A stretch of DNA of 64,000 nt from positions 1,240,001 through 1,304,000 of the forward strand of contig NZ_CP119127.1 in NCBI RefSeq assembly GCF_030128825.1. The letters are read 5' to 3'. Shown piece by piece: positions 42,639-54,040 of the stretch; the stretch's first letter is position 1, and each line of letters starts with the position of its first letter. A program made the translations under genes and the position numbers. This stretch comes from Sphingobium sp. WTD-1 (GTDB lineage: Bacteria; Pseudomonadota; Alphaproteobacteria; Sphingomonadales; Sphingomonadaceae). The notes under the pieces are model-generated. The model was not told the origin of the DNA, made no database searches, and saw only the letters and a program-made list of their open reading frames with translations.

Positions 42639-43493
42639 TTATTCTACGAAGGTCAGCGACAGATTCTCGGCATTCTTCGGAATGTCGATCCGGCTTTCGT
42701 TGATCGACGCTTCCTCGCCGGGCTTCAGCCGGGCCTTGTCCGCCTTGGTGGTCCAGCTGAACACCAGCCGGTTCTGCCGATCGCGCAGTTGCACCAGCAC
42801 CGGCGGCACCGGCAGCGCCTGCTTGCCGCTGTTCACGATCCGCGCGCCAAAGGCGAAATATTCCTCGCCGGTCGGCAGCTTGCGCCGCTCGGCTGGCTTG
42901 GACAGATAGAAGAGCAGGTCCGGATCGCCCTCTTCGGCGACCAGCCCCATATTCACCGCCCAGGCCGGCGGCCCGAAATAATGGAGCGCAGCGCCGGCGG
43001 CCGCGACCAGCAGGAAGAAGAGGACGGCGGCCCAGGTCAGCAGCTTGGCGCCATTGCGCCGACGCTTGGCCGGCAGCGACGGCGGCGGTGGCACCTCTTC
43101 GGCGGGCTGCGACACGCCGGCATAGATGTCGTCGAACCGGTAATCGGGGGCGATCGCGGGTGTCGGCTCGGCCGCAGGTTCGACCGGCGGCGGGGCCGCG
43201 GCCTCCGGCTGCACGGGTGCGACCGGTTCCGGCTCGGGCGCCGGCGTGAATCGCATCGGCGCTTCGGCGGGCGCCGCTTCCACGGGGGGGCGCGGTGGCG
43301 GAGGCGGAGCGGGTGGCGGCGCGACCGGCGCGGGCATCACCGGTTCCGGCGCCTCTTCGCGCGGCGCGGGGGCGGGGCCTTCCTGGAACCAGCTATGCTT
43401 GCAGGCGGCGCACCGCACCTGGCGTCCGTCCGGACCGACGGCGGTGTCGGGCACGATGTAGCGCGTCGCGCAATTGGGGCACACCAGGATCAT
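42639..43493 (-). CDS. Zinc-ribbon (MJ0042/DUF3426) membrane protein
   Basis: A 284-residue protein. The N-terminus is a four-Cys zinc ribbon (Cys5, Cys8, Cys28, Cys31; CPNC and CAAC). A Pro/Ala-rich segment (about residues 40-130) leads to one membrane helix (LLTWAAVLFFLLVAAAGA), then a DUF3426 domain outside the membrane. Typical alphaproteobacterial copies sit beside ftsE, as here, divergent with 180 bases between. The role is unknown; membrane-linked sensing or regulation is plausible. Confidence 0.88.
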   Translation of the reverse strand: MILVCPNCATRYIVPDTAVGPDGRQVRCAACKHSWFQEGPAPAPREEAPEPVMPAPVAPPPAPPPPPRPPVEAAPAEAPMRFTPAPEPEPVAPVQPEAAAPPPVEPAAEPTPAIAPDYRFDDIYAGVSQPAEEVPPPPSLPAKRRRNGAKLLTWAAVLFFLLVAAAGAALHYFGPPAWAVNMGLVAEEGDPDLLFYLSKPAERRKLPTGEEYFAFGARIVNSGKQALPVPPVLVQLRDRQNRLVFSWTTKADKARLKPGEEASINESRIDIPKNAENLSLTFVE

Positions 43494-43673
43494 TCTGCTT
43501 CATAGGCATGGCAGGGACTCTAGGGCAAGAGTCTGAAATGCGGCGCGACCGATCGCAGCGACTCGCGGCATTGTGCGGGATAGTTTGTCGGCCCGCCCTT
43601 TACGCATCCCCGCCGCCTGTGCCATGGCAGGGCTTCGGGGAAGCAGGGAGCGCATCAGCGCCACACATTATAT

Positions 43674-44384
43674 ATGTCGGCCATCGTCCAGTTCGAAAAT
43701 GTCGGTCTGCGCTATGGTCTGGATAGCGAAACCCTGTCCGACGTCAGCTTCTCGCTCAACAGCGGCGACTTTTATTTCCTCACCGGAAGTTCGGGTGCGG
43801 GCAAGACCTCGCTGCTGAAATTGCTCTATCTGGCCCAGCGGCCCAGTCGCGGCGTGATCCGCATGTTCGGCGAGGATGTGGTGACGCTTCCCCGCAAGCG
43901 CCTGCCCGGTTTCCGCCGTCGCATCGGCGTCGTGTTCCAGGATTTCCGCCTCGTCCCGCATCTGTCCGCTTATGACAATATCGCCCTGCCGCTGCGGGTC
44001 GCCGGCATGAATGAAGGGGAAATCGACGCACCGGTCAGCGAAATGCTTAACTGGGTGGGGCTGGGCGATCGCGGCCAGGCGCGACCAGCGACCCTGTCGG
44101 GCGGAGAGCAGCAGCGCGTCGCCATCGCCCGCGCGGTGATCGGCCGGCCGGAAATATTGGTCGCCGACGAACCGACCGGTAACGTCGACGCAGACATGGC
44201 CCGCCGCCTGATGACCCTGTTCGAAGCGCTTAATCGCCTCGGCACCACGATCGTCGTCGCCACTCACGATCTGCCGCTGATGGCGCAGGTGGCGAGCGCG
44301 CAGATGATGCGGCTGGACAAGGGCCGGCTGGCCGATCCTACCGGCGCGCTGCGCTATCCGCCCCGGCCGCAGGGCGGCGCCTGA
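43674..44384 (+). CDS. ftsE: Cell division ATP-binding protein FtsE
   Basis: A 236-residue ABC ATPase. Walker [13 protein letters not shown] is near residue 38, the signature [14 protein letters not shown] near residue 140, and Walker [13 protein letters not shown] near residue 160. With FtsX it forms an inner-membrane complex that turns on septal peptidoglycan hydrolases. It shares one base with ftsX (the A of the FtsE stop is the A of the FtsX ATG). It heads the ftsE-ftsX-ydcF-plsC operon. Confidence 0.96.
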   Translation: MSAIVQFENVGLRYGLDSETLSDVSFSLNSGDFYFLTGSSGAGKTSLLKLLYLAQRPSRGVIRMFGEDVVTLPRKRLPGFRRRIGVVFQDFRLVPHLSAYDNIALPLRVAGMNEGEIDAPVSEMLNWVGLGDRGQARPATLSGGEQQRVAIARAVIGRPEILVADEPTGNVDADMARRLMTLFEALNRLGTTIVVATHDLPLMAQVASAQMMRLDKGRLADPTGALRYPPRPQGGA

Positions 44385-45286
44385 TGGCCGGGGGCAATCG
44401 TCGCAGCGCCGCCGCCGCGCGCCATCGCCTGCTGCCCGCTGGTCGGGTGGCGGGGCCGATGCCCTGGATCATCGCGATCATGATGTTCCTGACCGTGCTG
44501 GCCGCCGCTGCGGGCCTCGGCCTTGGCACCGCCGTTCGCGCGATGAGCGCCGATCTGGCCGGTCGCGCCACGGTTCAGGTGGTGGAGGCCGATGCGCAGC
44601 AGCGCGACCGTCTCTCGGCCCGCGTGCAACAGGCGCTGCGCGGCAATCGCGATGTGCGCCAGGTCGCGCCGGTCCCGGCTGCGACGCTGGCGCAGCAGCT
44701 GCGTCCCTGGCTCGGCGCCGATGTGACCAGCGGCGACCTGCCGATCCCGGCGCTGATCGATGTCAGCCTGACGCCGGGCGATCCGACGGCCAAGGTCGAC
44801 CGGTTGCGCCGGTCGCTTGCCACCCTGTCGCCCAGCCTGCGGGTCGAACCCCATGCCGCCTTCCTCGCGCCGCTGGCCGGCCTGCTCACCGCGCTAGGCT
44901 GGCTGTCGGGCGGGCTGGTGCTGCTGATGGGGCTCGCCACCGGCGCCGTCGTCGTGCTGGCGGCGCGCGGCGCGCATGACAGCCATCGCATCACGATCGA
45001 GGTGCTGCACCTGATGGGCGCGACCGATGTGCAGATCGCCCGCCTGTTTCAGCGTCGGATCGCGCTCGATGCGACCATGGGCGGCGCATTGGGCTTTTCC
45101 TTCGCCGTGCTGGTGATCCTGCTGATCGGCGCACGCCTGTCGGCCACCGGATCGCAGCTGATGGGCGCGGTCGCCTTGCCTTGGAGCAGCTGGGCGCTGC
45201 TCGCGGCGCTGCCGATTGCCGGCATTCTCCTGTCGACGCTGACCGGCCGCTGGACCGTGCTGCGCGCGCTCGGGCGCTCGCTATGA
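44384..45286 (+). CDS. ftsX: Cell division protein FtsX
   Basis: A 300-residue membrane protein with four helices. Helix 1 (IIAIMMFLTVLAAAAGLGLG) precedes a periplasmic domain of about 100 residues that would bind an amidase activator; three helices follow. It has the FtsX-type cytoplasmic coupling loop (RITIEVLHLMGATDVQIA). The ydcF start overlaps its stop by four bases (ATGA). Confidence 0.93.
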   Translation: MAGGNRRSAAAARHRLLPAGRVAGPMPWIIAIMMFLTVLAAAAGLGLGTAVRAMSADLAGRATVQVVEADAQQRDRLSARVQQALRGNRDVRQVAPVPAATLAQQLRPWLGADVTSGDLPIPALIDVSLTPGDPTAKVDRLRRSLATLSPSLRVEPHAAFLAPLAGLLTALGWLSGGLVLLMGLATGAVVVLAARGAHDSHRITIEVLHLMGATDVQIARLFQRRIALDATMGGALGFSFAVLVILLIGARLSATGSQLMGAVALPWSSWALLAALPIAGILLSTLTGRWTVLRALGRSL

Positions 45287-45813
45287 TCGTCCGCCTGATC
45301 GCCGTTGCGCTGCTCGGCTGGATGCTGGGCTTTGCCTGGTTCGCGATGTTCCTGCCCCAGCCGCTCGACGGGCGACAGACCGACGCGATCGTCGTGCTGA
45401 CCGGCGGCGCCGGTCGCATCGACCGCGGGCTGGCCCTGCTGGAGGAAGGCGCGGCCAAGCGCATGCTGATTTCGGGCGTCGACCGCTCGGTTCGCCCGGT
45501 CGAACTGGCGGCTGAATATAAGACGCGCCTGTCGCTCTTCACCTGCTGCATCACCCTGGGGCGCGAGGCGATCGACACCCGCTCCAACGCGATCGAAACG
45601 GCGCGCTGGCTGGAACGGCGCGATTATAAAAGCGTCCGCCTCATCACCACCGACTGGCATATGCGTCGCTCCGCGCTGGAACTGCGCCAGGCGCTTCCGG
45701 GCCGCGTCAACCTGGTCTATGACGCCGTGCCCAGCCGTCCCAGCCTCACCATATTGGTGCGGGAATATAATAAATATCTCGCGCGCCGCGTGGCCGCGCT
45801 CTTTGGTATCTGA
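45283..45813 (+). CDS. YdcF/DUF218 family membrane protein
   Basis: A 176-residue protein with an N-terminal membrane helix (MIVRLIAVALLGWMLGFAWF). The DUF218 domain shows DAIVVLTGGAGRIDRGLALL, then NAIETARW and LITTDWHMRRSALELR. Members such as SanA and ElyC are tied to envelope integrity; activity is unproven. Overlap with ftsX by four bases and a four-base gap before plsC make it part of the ftsEX operon. Confidence 0.88.
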   Translation: MIVRLIAVALLGWMLGFAWFAMFLPQPLDGRQTDAIVVLTGGAGRIDRGLALLEEGAAKRMLISGVDRSVRPVELAAEYKTRLSLFTCCITLGREAIDTRSNAIETARWLERRDYKSVRLITTDWHMRRSALELRQALPGRVNLVYDAVPSRPSLTILVREYNKYLARRVAALFGI

Positions 45814-45816
45814 TCC

Positions 45817-46533
45817 ATGCCCCTGTTCACTGCCTTTCGCTCGCTCGTCTTCATGCTGGCCTTCTATGTCGGCACGGCCTTCTTCGTGCTGGCGGCCGTC
45901 ATCGGCGGGATGTTCAAGCCCGCGCATGTCCAGTCGGCGGCGACCGGCTGGAGCCGCTTTCATCGCCTTTGCGTGCGCTGGATATTGGGGCAGCGGATCG
46001 TGGTCGATGGCGACCTGCCGATCGGTCCCTATCTCTACATCATCAAGCATGAATCGATGTTCGAGACGATCGATCTCCTCTGCCTGTTCGACCGGCCGGT
46101 AATCGGCGCGAAGCGCGAACTGCTCGACATTCCCTTCTGGGGCGGCATCGCGCACCGCTATGGCCTGATCCCGATCGAAAGGACCGCCGGCGCCAGCGCG
46201 CTGCGCAGCCTGCGCGCTTCGGCCAAGGACGCCGTGGCGCAAGGGCGGGCGGTCTGCCTCTTCCCTGAAGGCACGCGCGTGCCGCATGGCGAGGCGCCGC
46301 CGCTCAAGTCGGGCTTTGCCGGCCTCTACAGCCTGCTCGGGCTGCCGGTGGTGCCGATCGCGATCGACAGCGGCGTCGTCTCGCCGCGCGGCAAGTTCCT
46401 GAAGCGCTCCGGCACCATCACCTACAAGGTGGGCGAAATCGTCCCCACCGGCCTCGACCGCAAGGAAGCCGAGGTCCGCGTCCACGCCGCGATCAACGCG
46501 CTTAACCCGGCTTCAGCCCTTATCGGTCAGTGA
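45817..46533 (+). CDS. plsC: 1-acyl-sn-glycerol-3-phosphate acyltransferase
   Basis: A 238-residue membrane acyltransferase. One N-terminal helix (LVFMLAFYVGTAFFVLAAV) is followed by the catalytic HESMFE (His-x4-Glu form of the usual His-x4-Asp) and the substrate motif FPEGTRVPHGE. It adds the second acyl chain to lysophosphatidic acid in phospholipid synthesis. Its end overlaps the convergent tyrA by seven bases. A single Glu for Asp change in the His-x4-Asp box is common in this subgroup. Confidence 0.9.
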   Translation: MPLFTAFRSLVFMLAFYVGTAFFVLAAVIGGMFKPAHVQSAATGWSRFHRLCVRWILGQRIVVDGDLPIGPYLYIIKHESMFETIDLLCLFDRPVIGAKRELLDIPFWGGIAHRYGLIPIERTAGASALRSLRASAKDAVAQGRAVCLFPEGTRVPHGEAPPLKSGFAGLYSLLGLPVVPIAIDSGVVSPRGKFLKRSGTITYKVGEIVPTGLDRKEAEVRVHAAINALNPASALIGQ

Positions 46534-47432
46534 GACCGGCCGAAATCGGGCTTGGCGTCGTCCTGGCCCTGTTCGATGATCGACCGGCGGATCGCGCGGG
46601 TGCGGGTGAACAGGTTGAACAGGGCGTCACCGTCATTCCAGCGGATCGCCCGCTGCAAGGCTGACAGATCCTCCGAAAAACGCTGCAGCATTTCCAGCAC
46701 CGCGTCCTTGTTCGCCAGGAACACGTCGCGCCACATGGTCGGGTCCGACGCGGCAATGCGGGTGAAGTCGCGGAAGCCGCCGGCCGAATATTTGATCACC
46801 TCGCTCTGAGTGACATTCTCCAGGTCGCTGGCCGTGCCGACGATCGTATAGGCGATCAGATGCGGCAAATGGCTGGTCACCGCCAGCACCAGGTCATGAT
46901 GCGCCGGGTCCATCGTCTCGACATCGGCGCCAACCCGGCGCCACAGTTCCGACACCCGCTCGACGGCGGTGGGATCGGCATCGGCGGGCGGGGTGACGAT
47001 CGACCAGCGCCCCTTGAACAGGGTGGCAAAACCCGCTTCCGGTCCGCTATTTTCGGTGCCGGCCACCGGATGCGCCGGGATGATGATGCGGCCGGGCAGG
47101 GCGGCATTGAGCTGCGCCAGCACGTCCGCCTTGCACGATCCCACATCGCTGATGATCGCATCGGCCGGCAGCTCGTCGGCAATCTCCGCCGCTGCCGCGC
47201 CCATGGCGCGAACCGGCACGCACAGCACCACCAGTTCGGCGTCGGTGACGGAGGCGCCGGCCGTATCGGTGATGTCGTCGCACAGGTCGATGCACCGCGC
47301 GGTTTCGCGCACGGCGGGATCGGCATCATGGCCGGTGACGCGGACGGTCGGCATATATTCGCGGATCGCCCGCGCCAGCGAGGAGCCGATCAGGCCAAGG
47401 CCGATGATGGTGACACGGGAAAAGGGCAGCAT
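46527..47432 (-). CDS. tyrA: Prephenate/arogenate dehydrogenase
   Basis: A 301-residue NAD(P)-dependent enzyme of tyrosine synthesis. The nucleotide-binding site is IIGLGLIGSSLARAI; the catalytic His is in HPVAGTENSG and the substrate residues in TSHLPHLIAYTIV. It is the only dehydrogenase domain (no fused chorismate mutase). The ATG at 47432 is five bases after the hisC stop; hisC and tyrA form an operon, common in Alphaproteobacteria because HisC also transaminates prephenate-pathway keto acids. Confidence 0.94.
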   Translation of the reverse strand: MLPFSRVTIIGLGLIGSSLARAIREYMPTVRVTGHDADPAVRETARCIDLCDDITDTAGASVTDAELVVLCVPVRAMGAAAAEIADELPADAIISDVGSCKADVLAQLNAALPGRIIIPAHPVAGTENSGPEAGFATLFKGRWSIVTPPADADPTAVERVSELWRRVGADVETMDPAHHDLVLAVTSHLPHLIAYTIVGTASDLENVTQSEVIKYSAGGFRDFTRIAASDPTMWRDVFLANKDAVLEMLQRFSEDLSALQRAIRWNDGDALFNLFTRTRAIRRSIIEQGQDDAKPDFGRSH

Positions 47433-47436
47433 CGCG

Positions 47437-48546
47437 TCAGGCCGCTTCCGCCATGGCGCGCAGCTTGTTCGCGACGGCGCGGGTCTGTTCCTCGGTGCCG
47501 ATGGTGATGCGCAGGCCGTTGGGCAGGCCCTGGCCGGGCAGCCAGCGGGTGGCATAGCCCTCGTCCCACAGCCCCTTCATCGCCGCCTCGGCGGTCAGCT
47601 TGCCGTCGAACAGGATCAGCAGGAAATTGGTGCGGCTGGGCACGGCGCGCAGGCCGTGGTTGGAGAGGGACGCGATCTCGCCGGCGAGCCATTCGCGCCA
47701 TTGCGCATTATGGGCGCGGCTCGCCTCGACCCATTCATGGTCGTGAATCGCGGCGACTGCGGCGGCCTGGCCGGCAGTGGTCACGTTGAACGGCGCGCGG
47801 ATGCGGTCAAGGATGTCGATCACGTCCTGACTGGCATAGCCCCAGCCGATCCGCTCGGCGGCCAGGCCATAGATTTTCGAGAAGGTGCGGGTCACGAACA
47901 CGTTGGATGCGGTCTTCGCCAGTTCCAGCCCCGCATCATCCTCGTCCGCGTCCAGATATTCGGCATAGGCCTGGTCCAGCACGAACAGGATATCGGGGCG
48001 CAGCCCGGCATGCAGCCGCGCAATCTCTTCCCGGCTGGTCATGGTGCCGGTCGGATTGTTGGGATTGGCGAGGAAGACGACCTTGGTCTTCTCCGTCACA
48101 CAGGCCAGCAGCGCGTCGACGTCGGTGGCGTAATCGGCGTCGGGCGCCTCGATCGGCGTCGCGCCGACGCGGCGGGCGGCGATGTCATAGACCGAAAAGC
48201 CGTAGCGGACATAAAGCACCTCGTCGCCTGGCCCGGCATAGGCGCTGGCGGCGATGTGCAGCAGTTCGTCCGACCCGGTGCCATAGATGATGCGTGCGGG
48301 GTCAAGCCCATGGACCGCACCGATCGCCTCGCGCAGCTTGGCCGCACCCGGATCGGGATAGGTGGCCAGGTCCGCCGTCGCCGCCACCAGCGCCGCGCGG
48401 GCGGCCGCACCGGTGCCGAGCGGGTTCTCGTTGGCGGACAGCTTGATCAGCGGCCGGCCATCATCGGCGGCGGACTTGCCCGGCACATAGGCATGAATGC
48501 CGAGAATCCAGTCCTTGGGGGCGGGTTTTGCTGCAGCGTCGCTCAT
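47437..48546 (-). CDS. hisC: Histidinol-phosphate aminotransferase
   Basis: A 369-residue class-I/II PLP aminotransferase. Conserved [10 protein letters not shown] lies near residue 35, the PLP-binding Lys in [19 protein letters not shown], and the substrate Arg near the C-terminus. It makes L-histidinol phosphate and commonly also serves phenylalanine/tyrosine synthesis. ATG at 48546 gives [12 protein letters not shown]; an open frame extends further upstream without support. Confidence 0.94.
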   Translation of the reverse strand: MSDAAAKPAPKDWILGIHAYVPGKSAADDGRPLIKLSANENPLGTGAAARAALVAATADLATYPDPGAAKLREAIGAVHGLDPARIIYGTGSDELLHIAASAYAGPGDEVLYVRYGFSVYDIAARRVGATPIEAPDADYATDVDALLACVTEKTKVVFLANPNNPTGTMTSREEIARLHAGLRPDILFVLDQAYAEYLDADEDDAGLELAKTASNVFVTRTFSKIYGLAAERIGWGYASQDVIDILDRIRAPFNVTTAGQAAAVAAIHDHEWVEASRAHNAQWREWLAGEIASLSNHGLRAVPSRTNFLLILFDGKLTAEAAMKGLWDEGYATRWLPGQGLPNGLRITIGTEEQTRAVANKLRAMAEAA

Positions 48547-48592
48547 GGAGCGCGGCTTTAGCGGCTTCCGCGCCAAAGGCAAAGCGGCTGGA

Positions 48593-49384
48593 TCAGCGCG
48601 GCGCAGCCAATTCTTGCCGCGCCAGTTCGCGCTGGGCACGGAACACCGGATCGGACTGCAACCGCGCATAGGTAGCCGATGCCACGACCCGGCCGGCCAG
48701 CGTGTCGCTCAGCCAATGGGCGCGGCAGATGACCCGGCTTTCGCCAAATTCATAACCGCGCTTGAGCAGCGCATCCTGCTTGTCGGGCATGACGTCGGTC
48801 AGGACCAGCGCCAGCATCCAGCCGATTGCGGTATGGCCCGACGGATAGGAGCCATCCTTGCGCAGCATCGGCTCGTCCTGCGGGCGGCAGGTATTGCCGT
48901 CATGCTCTACGAACGGGCGCACCCGCTGATAATGGCCCTTGGCGCGCGAGGTGGAGAAAGCGGCATCGGCCGCCGCGCGGCGCAGCAACATGGTGAGGTG
49001 GGGGTGGCTGCCGTCCGACAGCGACAGGCCGGCGATCGGCTCGAACGACTGGACCATGTGCGGCCAGCCCAGGTCCGCGTCCGACGCGGCCAGCGCCTGG
49101 CGATCGGCCGGCGCGGCAAGCGCGGCGCGATAGGCTTCCTCGTCGGCCGCCTTGGCGGCGGTGCCGGGGGCGGGCGGGGGCGGCAGCAGGGTCAGGCTGT
49201 TGGGCAGGGCGGCGGGGTCGAGATAGCCGCGCGGAAAGGGGATGGCCTTGGTCAGTTGCCCGACCGCCTCGATCGTGGTCGGCGGCACCGGGGCGCTGGC
49301 CGACGGCGGCGTGGCGGTGGTCGCACAGCCGCTGACCAGCAGGATCGATGCCAGAAGGAATGTCTGTTTATGGAGTGTGCGCAT
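48593..49384 (-). CDS. Class A acid phosphatase (PAP2) lipoprotein
   Basis: A 263-residue protein with a lipoprotein signal ([11 protein letters not shown], Cys20). The PAP2 active site is complete: [20 protein letters not shown] and [12 protein letters not shown]. These enzymes hydrolyse phosphate monoesters in the periplasm without metal; a lipid anchor would hold it to a membrane. It is single, 103 bases after the TetR gene on the same strand and 47 bases ahead of hisC. Confidence 0.92.
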   Translation of the reverse strand: MRTLHKQTFLLASILLVSGCATTATPPSASAPVPPTTIEAVGQLTKAIPFPRGYLDPAALPNSLTLLPPPPAPGTAAKAADEEAYRAALAAPADRQALAASDADLGWPHMVQSFEPIAGLSLSDGSHPHLTMLLRRAAADAAFSTSRAKGHYQRVRPFVEHDGNTCRPQDEPMLRKDGSYPSGHTAIGWMLALVLTDVMPDKQDALLKRGYEFGESRVICRAHWLSDTLAGRVVASATYARLQSDPVFRAQRELARQELAAPR

Positions 49385-49486
49385 CGCCTGTCCGCCTTTT
49401 GCTTTGGGGCCTGACGCCCGGCCCTATCAGCAGGGGCAGGGCGCGACCATCGGTGCTTCTCCCGATAGGTGGCGGCGGCTTGTCCC

Positions 49487-50113
49487 TCAAGCGCGCTTGC
49501 CGATCCCCTTCTCGATCAACGCGTTGGCGATGTCGGCAATCTCCTGCGCCGAGCGGCTGTCGTCCCACACGCCATAACGCAGGCCCAGGAACACATTCAT
49601 CCCCATGATCGCCCAGGCATGGACTTCCTCCACATCCGCGCGCACGTCGCCCTGCTGCGCGGCCTTCTTCAGGCGCGCGGCCATGCGGGTGGCGGTATTC
49701 TCATAATGGGCGCGATAGGCGGCCTGGTCGACGAATTCGGCCTCGTCGATGATGCGGTAGATTTCCTTGTGGGCGCGGGCGAATTCCAGAAAGCTCAGCA
49801 GACCGATCCGCTCCGCCTCGATCCCGTTACGGGCATCGGCGATGCGCGGCGAGACATAGTCGCGCACCTGACCCGACATGTCGTTGACCAGCGCGCGGAA
49901 GATATCGTCCTTGCTGTCGAAATAGGTGTAGAAACTGCCCAGCGCACAACCGGCCCGGCGGGTGATGCCGCTGATCGACCCGTCGTGAAATCCCTTTTCG
50001 CCAAACTCCTCGGCCGCCGCCGACAGCAGCGCGCGCAGTGTGCGTTCGCCCCGCGCGGTACGCGGCGCCTTGTCGTCGCGTCTCTCATCCCGTGGGGAAG
50101 CCGGATCGGTCAT
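49487..50113 (-). CDS. TetR-family transcriptional regulator
   Basis: A 208-residue regulator. The HTH is GSISGITRRAGCALGSFYTYF near residues 50-72, the TetR hallmark; the C-terminal part is the ligand-binding domain (EIYRIIDEAEFVDQAAYRAH). It is divergent from a TonB receptor gene with 174 bases between, which contain a good palindrome. Repression of the receptor-MFS pair and autoregulation are inferred. Confidence 0.92.
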   Translation of the reverse strand: MTDPASPRDERRDDKAPRTARGERTLRALLSAAAEEFGEKGFHDGSISGITRRAGCALGSFYTYFDSKDDIFRALVNDMSGQVRDYVSPRIADARNGIEAERIGLLSFLEFARAHKEIYRIIDEAEFVDQAAYRAHYENTATRMAARLKKAAQQGDVRADVEEVHAWAIMGMNVFLGLRYGVWDDSRSAQEIADIANALIEKGIGKRA

Positions 50114-50196
50114 GCTCTCTCCCTCTGCCTGCCAATATGCGTCTTTTCAACGCGTTGTGGACGTCTGGCGGCCTTGTTCGCCGTCCCTCATATTTG

Positions 50197-50218
50197 AAGT
50201 TGAAAGCTGGTTCAACTT
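50197..50218. promoter_or_regulatory. Candidate TetR operator
   Basis: AAGTTGAA (50197-50204) and TTCAACTT (50211-50218) make a perfect 8-6-8 inverted repeat of 22 bases, between the TetR gene and the TonB receptor gene. Length and place fit a TetR dimer site. Confidence 0.55.
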
Positions 50219-50287
50219 TCATTATTCAAGGGGCAAGCAGATTGGCTACCCGGATGACCGGGGGCAGCTTCAGGAGAGGAAACGCCG

Positions 50288-52645
<2,358 letters not shown>

Positions 52646-52654
52646 TCCAAAGGC

Positions 52655-52723
52655 CGTCATTGCGAGCGGAGCGAAGCAATCCATGGGCGCTGCGTGGATT
52701 GCTTCGCTTTGCTCGCAATGACG
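52655..52723. repeat. REP-like repeat, family A
   Basis: Two 29-base arms (52655-52683 and 52695-52723) form an inverted repeat with only two mismatches around an 11-base loop. The arm begins CGTCATTGCGAGCGGAGCGA, the widely seen bacterial repeat of this type. It lies between the receptor and MFS genes and may lower read-through or stabilise the upstream mRNA. Confidence 0.88.
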
Positions 52724-52748
52724 TATGAAATCGGTCTAGGAAGCGCAG

Positions 52749-53996
52749 ATGAAGCCCCAAACCTCCCCCGCCTATCGCGGCGTCGTGCTGGCGATGCTGC
52801 TGCTGGTCTATACCTTCAACTTCCTCGACCGGCAGATCCTGGGCATCCTTGCCGGGCCGATCAAGGCGGAGCTGGGGCTGACCGATACCCAGCTCGGCGC
52901 GCTCGGCGGTATCGCCTTCGCGCTGCTTTATTCGACGCTGGCGATCCCGCTGGCGCTGCTGGCCGACCGGACCAGCCGCACCTGGGTCATCACCGTCAGC
53001 CTTGCCATCTGGAGCGGCTTTACCGCGCTGTGCGGCATGGCCGGCAACTTCATGCAGATGTTCCTGTTCCGCATCGGCGTCGGCGTGGGGGAGGCGGGCG
53101 GTGTGGCGCCTTCCTATGCCGTCATCTCCGACTATTTTCCGCAGCATCAGCGCGCCCGTGCGCTTTCCATCTATTCGCTCGGCATTCCGCTCGGCTCGGC
53201 CGGCGGCGTGCTGCTGGGCGGCTATATCGCCCAGACCGTCGAATGGCGCACCGCCTTCATCGCGGTCGGCATCATGGGCATCCTCATCGCGCCGCTCTTC
53301 CGCCTGGTGGTACGCGAACCCGCCCGGCCGGTGCAGTCGGGCACGCCCGTGCCGGTCAGCGCCGTGTTCGGCATCCTCGCGGCCAAGCGCAGCTTCTGGT
53401 TCCTGGCATTGGGCGCGGCGTGCAGTTCGATGTGCGGCTATGGCGTCGCCTTCTGGCTGCCCAGCCTCTTGATGCGCAGCTTCGGCCTCGACCTGCTGGG
53501 GGCTGGCCAGTTCCTCGGCGGGCTGCTGCTGCTGGGCGGGGTCGCGGGCGTGCTGCTCGGCGGTTTCCTGGGCGACGCGATGGGCAATCGCGACAAGGCC
53601 TGGTTCGCCTGGGTGCCCGCGATCAGCTATGTGATCGGCATGCCTTTGTTCGTGGTCGGCGTGCTGTCGTCCAGCGTATCCTTCGCCTTCGCCTTGTTCC
53701 TGATCCCGCAGGCCTTGGTCTATGTCTGGCTCGGCCCGGTGCTGACCGCCGTGCAGCATCTGGTGCCGCCGCATATGCGGGCCAGCGCCTCGGCGACCTT
53801 CCTGCTGATCAACAATCTGGTCGGCCTTGGCCTTGGCAGCTGGAGCGTCGGCGCCCTGTCCGACGCGCTGACCCCGACCTACGGCAATGAAGCGCTGCGC
53901 TACGCCATCGTCGCGGCGCTTGGCTTCTACCTGCTCGCCGGCCTGTTCATGGCGCTCGCCGGCAAGGCGCTGCGCAAGGATTGGGTGACGGCCTGA
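52749..53996 (+). CDS. MFS transporter, spinster-like family
   Basis: A 415-residue inner-membrane transporter with about 12 helices. Helix 1 has VYTFNFLDRQILGILAGPIK, the loop between helices 2 and 3 has ADRTSRTW, and the GVGEAGGVAPSYAVI segment is typical of spinster-type MFS proteins in sphingomonads. Together with the upstream TonB receptor it would carry the same unknown compound over both membranes. It follows a REP repeat 25 bases away. Confidence 0.9.
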   Translation: MKPQTSPAYRGVVLAMLLLVYTFNFLDRQILGILAGPIKAELGLTDTQLGALGGIAFALLYSTLAIPLALLADRTSRTWVITVSLAIWSGFTALCGMAGNFMQMFLFRIGVGVGEAGGVAPSYAVISDYFPQHQRARALSIYSLGIPLGSAGGVLLGGYIAQTVEWRTAFIAVGIMGILIAPLFRLVVREPARPVQSGTPVPVSAVFGILAAKRSFWFLALGAACSSMCGYGVAFWLPSLLMRSFGLDLLGAGQFLGGLLLLGGVAGVLLGGFLGDAMGNRDKAWFAWVPAISYVIGMPLFVVGVLSSSVSFAFALFLIPQALVYVWLGPVLTAVQHLVPPHMRASASATFLLINNLVGLGLGSWSVGALSDALTPTYGNEALRYAIVAALGFYLLAGLFMALAGKALRKDWVTA

Positions 53997-54002
53997 CGCT
54001 TG

Positions 54003-54029
54003 AAGTGACAGGGCGTCGCCCTGTCACTT
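54003..54029. terminator. Bidirectional terminator between MFS and prfC
   Basis: A perfect 12-base stem AAGTGACAGGGC/GCCCTGTCACTT with a three-base loop lies seven bases after the MFS stop and ends in a TTT tract; the two convergent genes share it. Confidence 0.75.
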
Positions 54030-54040
54030 TCGCTGTCGGC